From contig DDSN01000130.1 of assembly GCA_002343395.1 (NCBI GenBank), positions 1,899 to 18,624 on the forward strand: 16,726 bases of DNA, in the 5' to 3' direction. Positions 6,163-13,977 of this stretch are shown piece by piece (within the stretch, counting starts at the first letter, position 1; each line of letters begins with the position of its first letter). The notes under the pieces were generated by a model. The model worked only from the letters and a program-made list of their open reading frames with translations, did not search any database and was not told the origin of the DNA. Source of the DNA: Hyphomonadaceae bacterium UBA2389 (lineage in GTDB: Bacteria > Pseudomonadota > Alphaproteobacteria > Caulobacterales > Aquidulcibacteraceae). The position numbers were made by a program, and so were the translations under genes.

Positions 6163-6180
6163 AACACGCTTCCACGTGTT
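6163..6180. repeat. Inverted repeat upstream of the sigma module
   Basis: The arms AACACG (6163-6168) and CGTGTT (6175-6180) form a perfect 6+6 bp inverted repeat with a 6-base centre, 14 bp before the microprotein's GTG. It lies in the 88 bp gap between murG and the module, the only place upstream that could hold a promoter or operator for it. No convincing ECF-type (GGAAC / CGTT) or sigma-70 promoter was found there. Confidence 0.35.
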
Positions 6181-6237
6181 TCTCTGGACTGAACCGCCGC
6201 CGCCCGGGCTCTTGGATGCACCGCCGAACTGGAGATT

Positions 6238-7329
6238 TTACTGGGCGACCGCCTCGGCTAAGTCCGCCAGGGTCTTGGCGGCCTCCGGTTTGGCGGCGGC
6301 GCGGGCGGCGGCCGCTCTTACCGCGAGCGCGTGCGGATCTGATAGGCGCCGCTCCAAAAGCGCCGCTAACGCCTCAGGGGTGAACTCGGCTTCCGGGAGC
6401 ACATCCGCCGCGCCGACCGATGTCAGGCCCGCGGCGTTGGCGGTTTGGTGGTCGTCCGCGGCGGCGGCGAAGGGCGTCAAGATCGCTGGCCGTCCCGCCG
6501 CCTGCAACTCCGTCACCGTCGAGGCCCCCGCGCGCGCGATCACCAGGTGCGCCGCGGCCAAGCGCTGTCCCATGTCCGAGAAGAACGGCGCCACCTCGGC
6601 TTTCACGCCGGCTTCGCCGTACACGTCCCGAACCTGCGCGAGCTGTTCTTCTCGAACTTGCTGAACCACCGTCAAACGCGCGCGCAGGGATTCCGGAAGT
6701 TGCGTAATCGCAAGCGGGATCACATCGCCGAACAAGCGCGCGCCCTGGCTGCCGCCGATGACCAGCAAGTTCATGGGCCCGCCCGAGGACGCCTCGGGAT
6801 AGGGCCGCGCGCGCACTTCAAGAATGGGAAGGCGCACCGGGTTGCCCACCACGCGCTTGCGATCTTGAGCGGCGGGCGGCAACCGATCCAAACGCTCGAA
6901 GCCGCTGGCGACAATGGCCGCGCTCGTCGCGAGCGTGCGATTGACGCGTCCCAACACCGAGTTCTGCTCGTGAATAATGATTGGCACGCCGCGCGCGCGC
7001 GCGGCCATCAAGGCGGGAAAGGACGGATAGCCGCCAAAACCGGCGACCAGCGACGGCTGCAATTCTTGGAAACGCCGCTTCGCCTGACCGATACCGCGCC
7101 AAATCTTGATCGCCGCCGGAATCGCCTTCAGCGGATGCAGCGTCGGCGACGCCGCTGCGACGTCTTCAATGTGCTCGGCCGGGAAGTGCTCCGCATACCG
7201 GCGGCCGCGTGCATCCGTCATCAAGACAACGCGCCACCCGCGTTGACGCATCTCCTCGGCGAAGGCGGCGGCTGGAAACAGGTGACCGCCCGTGCCGCCA
7301 GCTGCGATAACGACAAGCTTCTTGCTCAT
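6238..7329 (-). CDS. murG: UDP-GlcNAc--undecaprenyl-PP-MurNAc-pentapeptide GlcNAc transferase MurG
   Basis: MurG adds GlcNAc to lipid I to make lipid II on the inner face of the cytoplasmic membrane. The protein has 363 residues, normal for the family. The first glycine loop is GGTGGH (11-16), GFGGYPS is at 98-104 and HEQNSVLGRVNR at 120-131. The second domain has GGSQGA (192-197), RAGASTVTEL (266-275, UDP-GlcNAc site) and DDHQTANA (292-299). The ATG at 7329 overlaps the ftsW stop as ATGA and places the conserved start MSKKLVVIAAGGTGGH correctly, so a longer upstream frame is not used. Its stop is followed by the 88 bp gap before the sigma module; no obvious terminator is visible there, so read-through is possible. 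Confidence 0.97.
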   Translation of the reverse strand: MSKKLVVIAAGGTGGHLFPAAAFAEEMRQRGWRVVLMTDARGRRYAEHFPAEHIEDVAAASPTLHPLKAIPAAIKIWRGIGQAKRRFQELQPSLVAGFGGYPSFPALMAARARGVPIIIHEQNSVLGRVNRTLATSAAIVASGFERLDRLPPAAQDRKRVVGNPVRLPILEVRARPYPEASSGGPMNLLVIGGSQGARLFGDVIPLAITQLPESLRARLTVVQQVREEQLAQVRDVYGEAGVKAEVAPFFSDMGQRLAAAHLVIARAGASTVTELQAAGRPAILTPFAAAADDHQTANAAGLTSVGAADVLPEAEFTPEALAALLERRLSDPHALAVRAAAARAAAKPEAAKTLADLAEAVAQ

Positions 7330-8471
7330 GGCCGCCTCGGCGTCGCGCTGGGATAAAGATAGGCGCCAGGCCGATCGCGCAGGAGCGAGAGACAAAACCC
7401 AAACGCCAATGCCGACCCAACCATCGATGAACCGCCAAATGAGATGAACGGCAACGTCATACCTTTCGCCGGCAACAGACTCAAATTCACGGCGATGTGG
7501 ATCGCGGCTTGCGAGACGAGAAGGGTTACAAGTCCCGCCGCGGCGAGCTGTTCGAACGGTTCGTTCAAGCGGCTGGCCTTGGAGAGCCCGCGAAACGCGA
7601 GCGCGCCGAACAACACAATGAGCCCAAGCGAAGCCAGCAGCCCGAATTCCTCGGCCGCCACCGCGAACACGAAGTCCGCGTGCGCATCAGGCAACAAACG
7701 CTTGACGACGCCCTCGCCCGGCCCGCGCCCAAAGACGCCGCCCGAGGCGATCGCTTCGAGAGCGCGGTTGACCTGATAGGCGCCGTCACCCTCGGGGTTC
7801 AGGAAGGCGTCAACCCGCTCGCGTGCGTGCGGATAGAAGCGATAAATCGCCCAAGCGCTCAGCGCCGCCAGCACGCCGCCGCCGATCAGCCATCGTAGAG
7901 CCAACCCGGAAAGAAAAAGCATCGGCCCGAGGCACAAGGCAAGCAGCGCCGTTTGGCCAATGTCCGGCTGCGCAAGGAGCGCGGCGGCGGCGAGCGCGTA
8001 GAGCACCAGCGCGATGATGCGTCCGGGAAATCGCGGCTGCTTGATGGTCTCGCCAAGCATCCAGGCCCAAACCACGATCAATGCGGGCTTCAGGATCTCG
8101 GACGGCTGAACCGAGAACGCGCCGAAATCAAACCAACGCTGCGCGCCCTTCACCTCGGGCGCAAACCACGCCGCCAAGGCGCACAATGGCAGGAACAGAA
8201 GCACAAGAAGGGTCGCCGCGCGCCGCACCTGGCGCGGATCAAGCGACGCTGCGACGAACATCACCACGGCGCCCAGCGCGGCGTAAGCCGCTTGGCGGCC
8301 CGCGAAATAAAACGCCTCCTCGATGCGAATGCGCGCCGTCGCCACGGGACTGGCGGACATCGAAAACAGAATTCCGAGCACGAACAGCGATGCGGCTATG
8401 ACCAGAAGCGTTCGGTCATAGGTCCGCACGCGTTCAACGGCGACGCCAATTCGATCGCCCATCGCGCTCAT
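7326..8471 (-). CDS. ftsW: Septal peptidoglycan glycosyltransferase FtsW (SEDS family)
   Basis: FtsW is the SEDS-family lipid II polymerase that works with FtsI at the division septum. The 381-residue protein is made mostly of hydrophobic helices. SEDS features are QRWFDFGAFSVQPSEILKP (111-129), QPDIGQ (168-173), the long extracellular loop with NPEGDGAYQVNRALEAIASGG (225-245), LPDAHADFVF (260-269) with the conserved Asp region, and FISFGGSS (342-349). ATG 8471 overlaps the murD stop as ATGA; a longer frame to 8573 would lie inside murD and is not used. An in-frame ATG three codons later (8462) is an alternative start. The stop overlaps the murG start. RodA is excluded by the dcw location. 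Confidence 0.96.
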   Translation of the reverse strand: MSAMGDRIGVAVERVRTYDRTLLVIAASLFVLGILFSMSASPVATARIRIEEAFYFAGRQAAYAALGAVVMFVAASLDPRQVRRAATLLVLLFLPLCALAAWFAPEVKGAQRWFDFGAFSVQPSEILKPALIVVWAWMLGETIKQPRFPGRIIALVLYALAAAALLAQPDIGQTALLALCLGPMLFLSGLALRWLIGGGVLAALSAWAIYRFYPHARERVDAFLNPEGDGAYQVNRALEAIASGGVFGRGPGEGVVKRLLPDAHADFVFAVAAEEFGLLASLGLIVLFGALAFRGLSKASRLNEPFEQLAAAGLVTLLVSQAAIHIAVNLSLLPAKGMTLPFISFGGSSMVGSALAFGFCLSLLRDRPGAYLYPSATPRRP

Positions 8472-9886
8472 GCCGCATCGCCGTTCTTCGCCGCGGCGGC
8501 GAGCCCATTGACGATCTGCTTGAACTGATCGCCGCGGTCCTCGTAGCTGCGAAACTGATCGAACGAAGCACAAGCCGGAGAAAGCAGAACCACGGGATGG
8601 GTCTCGCCCGAGGCGCGCGCGTCATCGAACGCCATGCGCACCGCGGTTTCGAGCTGACCCGCCATCGCGACCGCCACCTTGCCGCGCAGCGCGTCGCTCA
8701 TGTCGCCCGCGGATTGCCCAATCAGATAGGCTTTCGCGATGCGCGCGTGAAACGGCGCCAATTCCTCGACGCCGCCCTCCTTGGCGACGCCTCCCGCGAT
8801 CCAATAGACGCGCGGATACACTGCAAGCGCCTGCGCCGCGGCGTTGGCGTTGGTGGCTTTGGAATCGTTGATGAACCGAACGCCGTTAATGGTCGCGACG
8901 CGCTCCAGGCGATGCGGCAAACCGGGAAACGTCGCCATCGCCTGCGCGATCACCTTCGGGTCGATGCCAAGCGCGCGCGCGGCGGCGTACGCGGCGGCGG
9001 CGTTCTGCGCGTTGTGCTTTCCAGAAAGCGCGGGCGCGCGCGACAAGTCGGCGACGATTTCGCCACGGCCGGAGAGCGCGTCCACAAGCTTGCCGTCCAG
9101 CGCGCACACGCCCCGCCCGAGCGCCTGTCCCGACGAAATTGGCGCTACGTACTGCACGCCCTGACGCGTGAGTTCGGTGCACACCTTGGCGCCGTGCGCA
9201 TCGTCCACACCGACAATCGCCCAGTCCCCGGCGCCTTGATTCAAGAAAATGCGGCGTTTGGCGGCGGCGTACGCCGTCATGCTTCCATGGCGATCGAGGT
9301 GGTCGGGCGTGAGGTTGAGCCAGACCGCCGCATCCAGACGCAGGCTCGAGGTGATGTCGAGTTGATAAGAACTCAACTCGATTACGTAATAGGCGCCGGC
9401 GTGCAGCGGCGCGAGATCGAGGATGGCCGCGCCGATATTGCCGCCGAGACGCACGTCCTTGCCAGCCGCTTTGATAATGTGCGCGATCAGCGCCGATGTC
9501 GTGGACTTCCCGTTCGTGCCCGTGACGCCGACGAGTTTCGGACGCTGGGCCGCGGGAAGCGCATTCACGGCGCGCGCGAACAACTCGATGTCCGAAACGA
9601 TCGGCACGCCCGTCGCCTCGGCGAGCGTCACCACGCGGTGCGGTTCGGGAAATGTCAGCGGCACGCCGGGTGAAAGCACGAGCGCGGCGAAGCTGCGCCA
9701 ATCGCGTGCGTTGATGTCGGAGATCGAAACGCCTTCGGCGGCCGCGGCGGCGCGCGCGTGATCGCTATCGTCCCACGCATGCACACGAGCGCCGCCAGCG
9801 GCGAGCGCCTTGGCCGCGGCCACGCCTGTGCGCGCCAGCCCGAAGACAGCAACGTCGCGCCCCTTGAATTCCGTGATCGGAATCAT
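8468..9886 (-). CDS. murD: UDP-MurNAc-L-alanine--D-glutamate ligase MurD
   Basis: MurD adds D-glutamate to UDP-MurNAc-L-Ala with ATP in the cytoplasm. The protein has 472 residues. The N-terminal domain shows VAVFGLARTGVAAAKAL (12-28). SPGVP at 72-76 fits substrate binding, and the P-loop is GTNGKST (123-129). The middle domain has NIGAAILDL, ELSSYQLD and LNLTPDHLDRHGSM; the last domain includes LPHRLERVATINGVRFINDSKATN, a MurD-type signature, and PVVLLSPACASFDQFRSYEDRGDQF. ATG 9886 has a strong Shine-Dalgarno (GGGAGG about 7 nt upstream), starts 49 nt after mraY, and its stop overlaps ftsW. Confidence 0.97.
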   Translation of the reverse strand: MIPITEFKGRDVAVFGLARTGVAAAKALAAGGARVHAWDDSDHARAAAAAEGVSISDINARDWRSFAALVLSPGVPLTFPEPHRVVTLAEATGVPIVSDIELFARAVNALPAAQRPKLVGVTGTNGKSTTSALIAHIIKAAGKDVRLGGNIGAAILDLAPLHAGAYYVIELSSYQLDITSSLRLDAAVWLNLTPDHLDRHGSMTAYAAAKRRIFLNQGAGDWAIVGVDDAHGAKVCTELTRQGVQYVAPISSGQALGRGVCALDGKLVDALSGRGEIVADLSRAPALSGKHNAQNAAAAYAAARALGIDPKVIAQAMATFPGLPHRLERVATINGVRFINDSKATNANAAAQALAVYPRVYWIAGGVAKEGGVEELAPFHARIAKAYLIGQSAGDMSDALRGKVAVAMAGQLETAVRMAFDDARASGETHPVVLLSPACASFDQFRSYEDRGDQFKQIVNGLAAAAKNGDAA

Positions 9887-9935
9887 CCGACCGCCTCCCT
9901 CTCCAAGAGACGCTCGTGTGCGCTGCTTCGCGCCG

Positions 9936-11081
9936 TTAACGCAACTTTAAAGTCGCCAAACCCGCGAGAGCGAAGATTGTTGAGATAATCCAGAAACGGA
10001 TGACGATTGTCGGCTCCTGCCATCCCAATTTCTCGAAGTGGTGGTGAATTGGCGCCATTAGGAAGATGCGCTTGCCGGTGCGCTTGTAGACGGCGACCTG
10101 CAACATGACGGACAGCGTTTCGAGAACGAACAAACCGCCGACGATAGCCAACACGATTTCGTGCTTGGTCGCCACCGCGACGGCGCCGAGCAACCCGCCG
10201 AGCGCGAGCGAGCCGGTGTCGCCCATGAATACACGCGCGGGCGGGGCGTTGTACCACAAAAACCCAAGCGAACTCCCGAGCAAGGCGCCGAGTATCGGCG
10301 ACAGCTCGCCAACCCCGGCGACATGCGGAATGCCGAGATAAAAAGAATAATCCACCCGCCCAACAAGATAGGCGATCATGCCGAAAGTCGCCGCGGCGAT
10401 CATCACGGGAACAATCGCCAAGCCATCAAGACCGTCCGTCAAGTTCACGGCGTTGCCAAAACCGACAATAACGATCATCGTGAACACCACGTAGAACGCC
10501 AGCAATTGCACGCCCCAGCCCGTCACGAACGGCAGCGCGACCGCGGTGAGCGAACGCCCCGACATCAGCGCCTCGCCAAAGGTAATAATCGTGTGCGGTT
10601 GGCCGGGGGTGACGGAGATCCACTCCGCCGCAAGCATGGCCAACGATGCGACCAAGGCGATCGAGAATTCAAACAGGAGGCGCAGCTTGGCCGAAAGCCC
10701 GCCATGGTGCTGCTTCGTCACCTTGGCGAAATCGTCGACAAACCCAATCGCGCCAAACCCCATGGTGACGATCAGGACCGACCACACGTAGGGATTGGTC
10801 AAGTCCGCCCACAACAACGAGGAGATGCCAAGGCTGATCAGGATGATGAGCCCGCCCATCGTCGGCGTGCCCTTCTTGGTCAGCAAATGCCCCTCCGGCC
10901 CATCCGTGCGAATGGGCTGGCCCTTACCCTGCTTCTTACGCAGCCACGCGATGAAAGGCGCACCGATCGCGAAAGCGATAATCATCGCCGTGAACAGCGC
11001 GCCGCCCGTGCGAAAGGTGATGTAATTGAAGAGATTGAAGAATTGGGAGCGGTCTTCGTACTGTCCCAGAAGTTCCAGCAT
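9936..11081 (-). CDS. mraY: Phospho-N-acetylmuramoyl-pentapeptide transferase MraY
   Basis: MraY transfers phospho-MurNAc-pentapeptide from UDP to undecaprenyl phosphate, forming lipid I in the inner membrane. The 381-residue, many-helix protein is slightly longer than the usual 360. Signature stretches are TDGPEGHLLTKKGTPTMGG (59-77), the Asp pair in GFVDDFAK (Asp116, Asp117), GNAVNLTDGLDGL (209-221), FMGDTGSLALGG (Asp288) and the APIHHHFEKLGW loop (His346-348). All expected Mg-binding and catalytic positions appear intact. ATG 11081 is 12 nt after murF, with GGGGA 6 nt before it. Confidence 0.97.
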   Translation of the reverse strand: MLELLGQYEDRSQFFNLFNYITFRTGGALFTAMIIAFAIGAPFIAWLRKKQGKGQPIRTDGPEGHLLTKKGTPTMGGLIILISLGISSLLWADLTNPYVWSVLIVTMGFGAIGFVDDFAKVTKQHHGGLSAKLRLLFEFSIALVASLAMLAAEWISVTPGQPHTIITFGEALMSGRSLTAVALPFVTGWGVQLLAFYVVFTMIVIVGFGNAVNLTDGLDGLAIVPVMIAAATFGMIAYLVGRVDYSFYLGIPHVAGVGELSPILGALLGSSLGFLWYNAPPARVFMGDTGSLALGGLLGAVAVATKHEIVLAIVGGLFVLETLSVMLQVAVYKRTGKRIFLMAPIHHHFEKLGWQEPTIVIRFWIISTIFALAGLATLKLR

Positions 11082-11093
11082 TCAGCGTCCCCA

Positions 11094-12479
11094 CTAGAGC
11101 GCCTTCAGGGCGCCCACCACGCGGCTCATGCGCGAACTGTTCGATCCCTTCACCAGCACGACATCGCCCGCGCGAAGCGCCGCCGAGATAACTGGAATCA
11201 AGCCGTCCGCCGTTTCGGCATAGCCGCCGCGGCGCTCTGGCGGAAGCGCTTCCATCAGCGCGGCCATGCGCGGGCCAGCCGCGAACACGAGATCGATGCC
11301 CGCCTCCGCCAGCGGTTCGGCCAGGCCCGCATGGTATGCCCGCTCGTTCACGCCTAGTTCCAACATATCCCCAAGCGCGGCGATCCGGCGCCCGCCTGGC
11401 CCAGGCTTGCGCGCCGCCAATGTTGCGAACGCCGCCGCCATCGAAACCGGGTTGGCGTTGTAGGAATCATCGACCAGCACAAACTCGCCGAACGGCGCCG
11501 CGATCGCCATCGCGACGCCGCGCCCATCGAATGCGCGCAAGTGCTCGAGCGCGTGCGCGGCTGCTTCGACATCGGCGCCGACCACGTCCGCCGCCGCCAA
11601 AGCGGCGACGGAGTTGAGCGCCCAGTGCGCCCCCTCAACGCCTACGCGGTAGCGGATTGCACGCCCCAGGATTTCAGCTTCCGCCGTTGAGCCCGTCGCA
11701 TCCATATCGAAACGCATGAGCCGCACCTCGCATCCGGGCTCGCGGCCAAAGCGGATTAAGGTCGCGCCGTTGCGCTCCGCGGCGGCGATGAGGCGGTCAG
11801 CATGCGGCGCTTCGTTCGGCACGAGCGCAAAACCGCCAGGCTCTAGCCCGCCGAAAATGTCGCCCTTCTCGTCCGCGATCGCTTCGGTCGAGCCGAGGTT
11901 TTCGATGTGCGCCGGCGCAATCGCGGTCACGATCGCGGCGTGCGGGCGCACTTGCAGCGTCAGCGGCAGGATTTCGCCGCGATGGTTCATGCCCATCTCG
12001 AAAACCGCGAACGCGCTGTCACGCGGCATGCGCGCCAAGGTCAAGGGGACGCCCCAGTGATTGTTGTAGCTCTTCACCGATCGATGCGTGGCGCCGCTCG
12101 CGGCCAGGCACATGGCCACCGCTTCCTTGGTGGAGGTCTTGCCGACTGAACCCGTCACGCCAACGCGCTTGGCGGCGCAGCGGTCGCGCGCGACGGCGCC
12201 GAGCTTGCGCAGCGCCTCAAGCACATCAGGAACCACGAGCGCGGGCCCCATGCCCTCCGCCTTCGCCGCATCGGATATCAGAGCAGCGGCCGCTCCCGAC
12301 ACGAACGCCTGAGCCAAGAAGTCGTGGCCGTCGCGCACATCCTTCAATGCGACGAAGAGATCGCCCTGTTCGAGCGAGCGCGTGTCGATTGAAATGCCGT
12401 TTGCCGACCATCGGTCGCCGTTGATGAAGCGCCCGCCCGTCGCCTCCGCCGCTTCCGCGGCGGACCAGAGTTCAGCCAT
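11094..12479 (-). CDS. murF: UDP-MurNAc-tripeptide--D-alanyl-D-alanine ligase MurF
   Basis: MurF attaches the D-Ala-D-Ala dipeptide, completing UDP-MurNAc-pentapeptide. The length is 461 residues. The N-terminal domain has ISIDTRSLEQGDLFVAL (29-45). The ATP loop is the variant GSVGKTST (110-117), as is usual in MurF. It is followed by SYNNHWGVPLTLARMP and FEMGMNHRGEI, both typical of MurF. The C-terminal domain carries VLVDDSYNANPVSM, AALGDMLELG and VLVKGSNSSRMSRVV. ATG 12479 is 18 nt after the murE stop, with GGAG 7 nt upstream. Confidence 0.97.
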   Translation of the reverse strand: MAELWSAAEAAEATGGRFINGDRWSANGISIDTRSLEQGDLFVALKDVRDGHDFLAQAFVSGAAAALISDAAKAEGMGPALVVPDVLEALRKLGAVARDRCAAKRVGVTGSVGKTSTKEAVAMCLAASGATHRSVKSYNNHWGVPLTLARMPRDSAFAVFEMGMNHRGEILPLTLQVRPHAAIVTAIAPAHIENLGSTEAIADEKGDIFGGLEPGGFALVPNEAPHADRLIAAAERNGATLIRFGREPGCEVRLMRFDMDATGSTAEAEILGRAIRYRVGVEGAHWALNSVAALAAADVVGADVEAAAHALEHLRAFDGRGVAMAIAAPFGEFVLVDDSYNANPVSMAAAFATLAARKPGPGGRRIAALGDMLELGVNERAYHAGLAEPLAEAGIDLVFAAGPRMAALMEALPPERRGGYAETADGLIPVISAALRAGDVVLVKGSNSSRMSRVVGALKAL

Positions 12480-12497
12480 GTGTGTGCTCCATTGCGA

Positions 12498-13940
12498 TCA
12501 CGCGCCAGCGTCCAGCGCGCGCTTCGCCACCTCTTGATCGGAGAACGGGTGAACCACGCCTTTGACGATCTGGCCCGTTTCGTGCCCTTTGCCCGCGATC
12601 AACAAAGCGTCGCCCGCGCGCATCATCGAAACCGCCTCGGCGATCGCCCGCTCCCGGTCGGCGATTTCAGCGGCCTTCGGCGCGCCTTCCAGGACTTGCG
12701 CGCGGATCGCGGCGGCGTCCTCGTTTCTTGGATTGTCATCGGTGACGATCACCACGTCGGCCTGACGCGCGGCGATGGCGCCCATCTTCGCGCGCTTTCC
12801 TGCATCGCGATCGCCGCCGCAGCCGAACACGCAGATGATGCGGCCGGGCGCATGCGGGCGCGCGGCGCGAAGCAACACGTCAAGACCGTCCGGCGTGTGA
12901 GCGTAGTCGACGAACACGTGTCCGCCGCTAGCGCTTTCGCCGACGTGCTCCATGCGCCCTTTCACCGGCTTGAGCGCGTGCAGTCCCGCCCACACGGTCG
13001 CGGGCGCTTCACCAAGGGACAGCGCGAACGCCGCAGCCATCACCGCGTTGATCGCCTGAAACTCGCCAATGAGCGGGAGCTCAATTTTCTGCTCCTTGTT
13101 CGCCCATCGCAGAGTCATCAGCTGCGCATTGGGGCGCGGCTGGATTTCGACGATCTTCAGTCCATCGGCGCCCGCGCGCCAGCCTGCCGTCACAATGCGC
13201 AGTGATTTCGCCGCGGCCGCGCGCTCGAACGCCTGCGCCTCGGGCGAGTCAGCATTGATCACGGCCGCGCCGGCCGGCTTGACGAGGGTCCACACCCGCA
13301 ACTTCGCATCGCGGTAAGCGGCCATGGTCTCGTGATAATCGAGATGATCCTGGGTGAGGTTCGTGAAGCCAGCGGCGTCGAGCACGACGCTGTCGACGCG
13401 GCGCTGCGCCAGACCGTGGCTCGAAACCTCCATCGCCGCATGCGTCACGCCGTCGTCGGCCAACATTTGCAGCGTCTGGTGAACCTGCACCGGATCGGCT
13501 GTGGTGTGGCCCAAATCACGGACCTTGCCGTCCCAGATGGCGCCGAGCGTGCCGAGGCTCGCCGCCCGCTTGCCGCTCGCCGCCCAAATCTGGCGCAAGA
13601 AATCCACGGTCGAACTCTTGCCGTTGGTTCCCGTCACGCCGACGAGTGTTGCGGGCCGGCGCGGATAAAAGATCGACGCGGCGCGCGCCAATGCGGCGCG
13701 CGCGTCCGTGCTCACGATCCTCGCCACGCCGGGCGTTTCCGGGACATCGCCTTCCGATAGGATTGCTACAGCACCGCGGGAGATTGCCTGCTCGACGAAA
13801 GCGCTCCCGTGCGCCGCTACGCCCTTCAGCGCGGCGAACACATAGCCCGGCGCGACTTTGCGCGAATCGGCCGCGAGACCCGTGACATCCAAATCACGCG
13901 CGCCTTCGGGCGCATCGACGAACAGTTCCGAGAGCTTCAC
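12498..13940 (-). CDS. murE: UDP-MurNAc-L-Ala-D-Glu--meso-2,6-diaminopimelate ligase MurE
   Basis: MurE adds meso-diaminopimelate to the growing stem peptide. From GTG 13940 the protein has 480 residues, normal for the family. It shows LAADSRKVAPGYVFAAL (22-38), the P-loop GTNGKSS (104-110), EVSSHGLAQRRVD (171-183), TNLTQDHLDYHETM (193-206) with the likely carbamylated Lys213, and DDNPRNE (401-407). The DNPR motif is specific to meso-DAP-adding enzymes, as opposed to lysine-adding ones. The frame is open further upstream to 14090, but those 50 codons overlap the end of ftsI and are not MurE-like; the GTG at 13940 begins the conserved part (VKLSELF) and has AAGG 7 nt before it. The gap from ftsI is 37 nt. 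Confidence 0.95.
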   Translation of the reverse strand: MKLSELFVDAPEGARDLDVTGLAADSRKVAPGYVFAALKGVAAHGSAFVEQAISRGAVAILSEGDVPETPGVARIVSTDARAALARAASIFYPRRPATLVGVTGTNGKSSTVDFLRQIWAASGKRAASLGTLGAIWDGKVRDLGHTTADPVQVHQTLQMLADDGVTHAAMEVSSHGLAQRRVDSVVLDAAGFTNLTQDHLDYHETMAAYRDAKLRVWTLVKPAGAAVINADSPEAQAFERAAAAKSLRIVTAGWRAGADGLKIVEIQPRPNAQLMTLRWANKEQKIELPLIGEFQAINAVMAAAFALSLGEAPATVWAGLHALKPVKGRMEHVGESASGGHVFVDYAHTPDGLDVLLRAARPHAPGRIICVFGCGGDRDAGKRAKMGAIAARQADVVIVTDDNPRNEDAAAIRAQVLEGAPKAAEIADRERAIAEAVSMMRAGDALLIAGKGHETGQIVKGVVHPFSDQEVAKRALDAGA

Positions 13941-13977
13941 ACCCACACCTTGGCACAACGCGGTCGATGCGCTGGCT

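Noticed and set aside
5263..6192. 309-codon plus-strand frame over the sigma module
   Set aside because: The minus-strand genes here have motifs, ribosome binding sites and stop/start overlaps; the plus frame has none.
6993..7004. Run of alternating GC bases inside murG
   Set aside because: It encodes ordinary Ala/Arg residues of MurG and is expected in high-G+C coding DNA; not a microsatellite of note.
10161..11357. 398-codon plus-strand frame
   Set aside because: It is antisense to mraY and the end of murF, with biased His/Arg/Gln composition and no domain.
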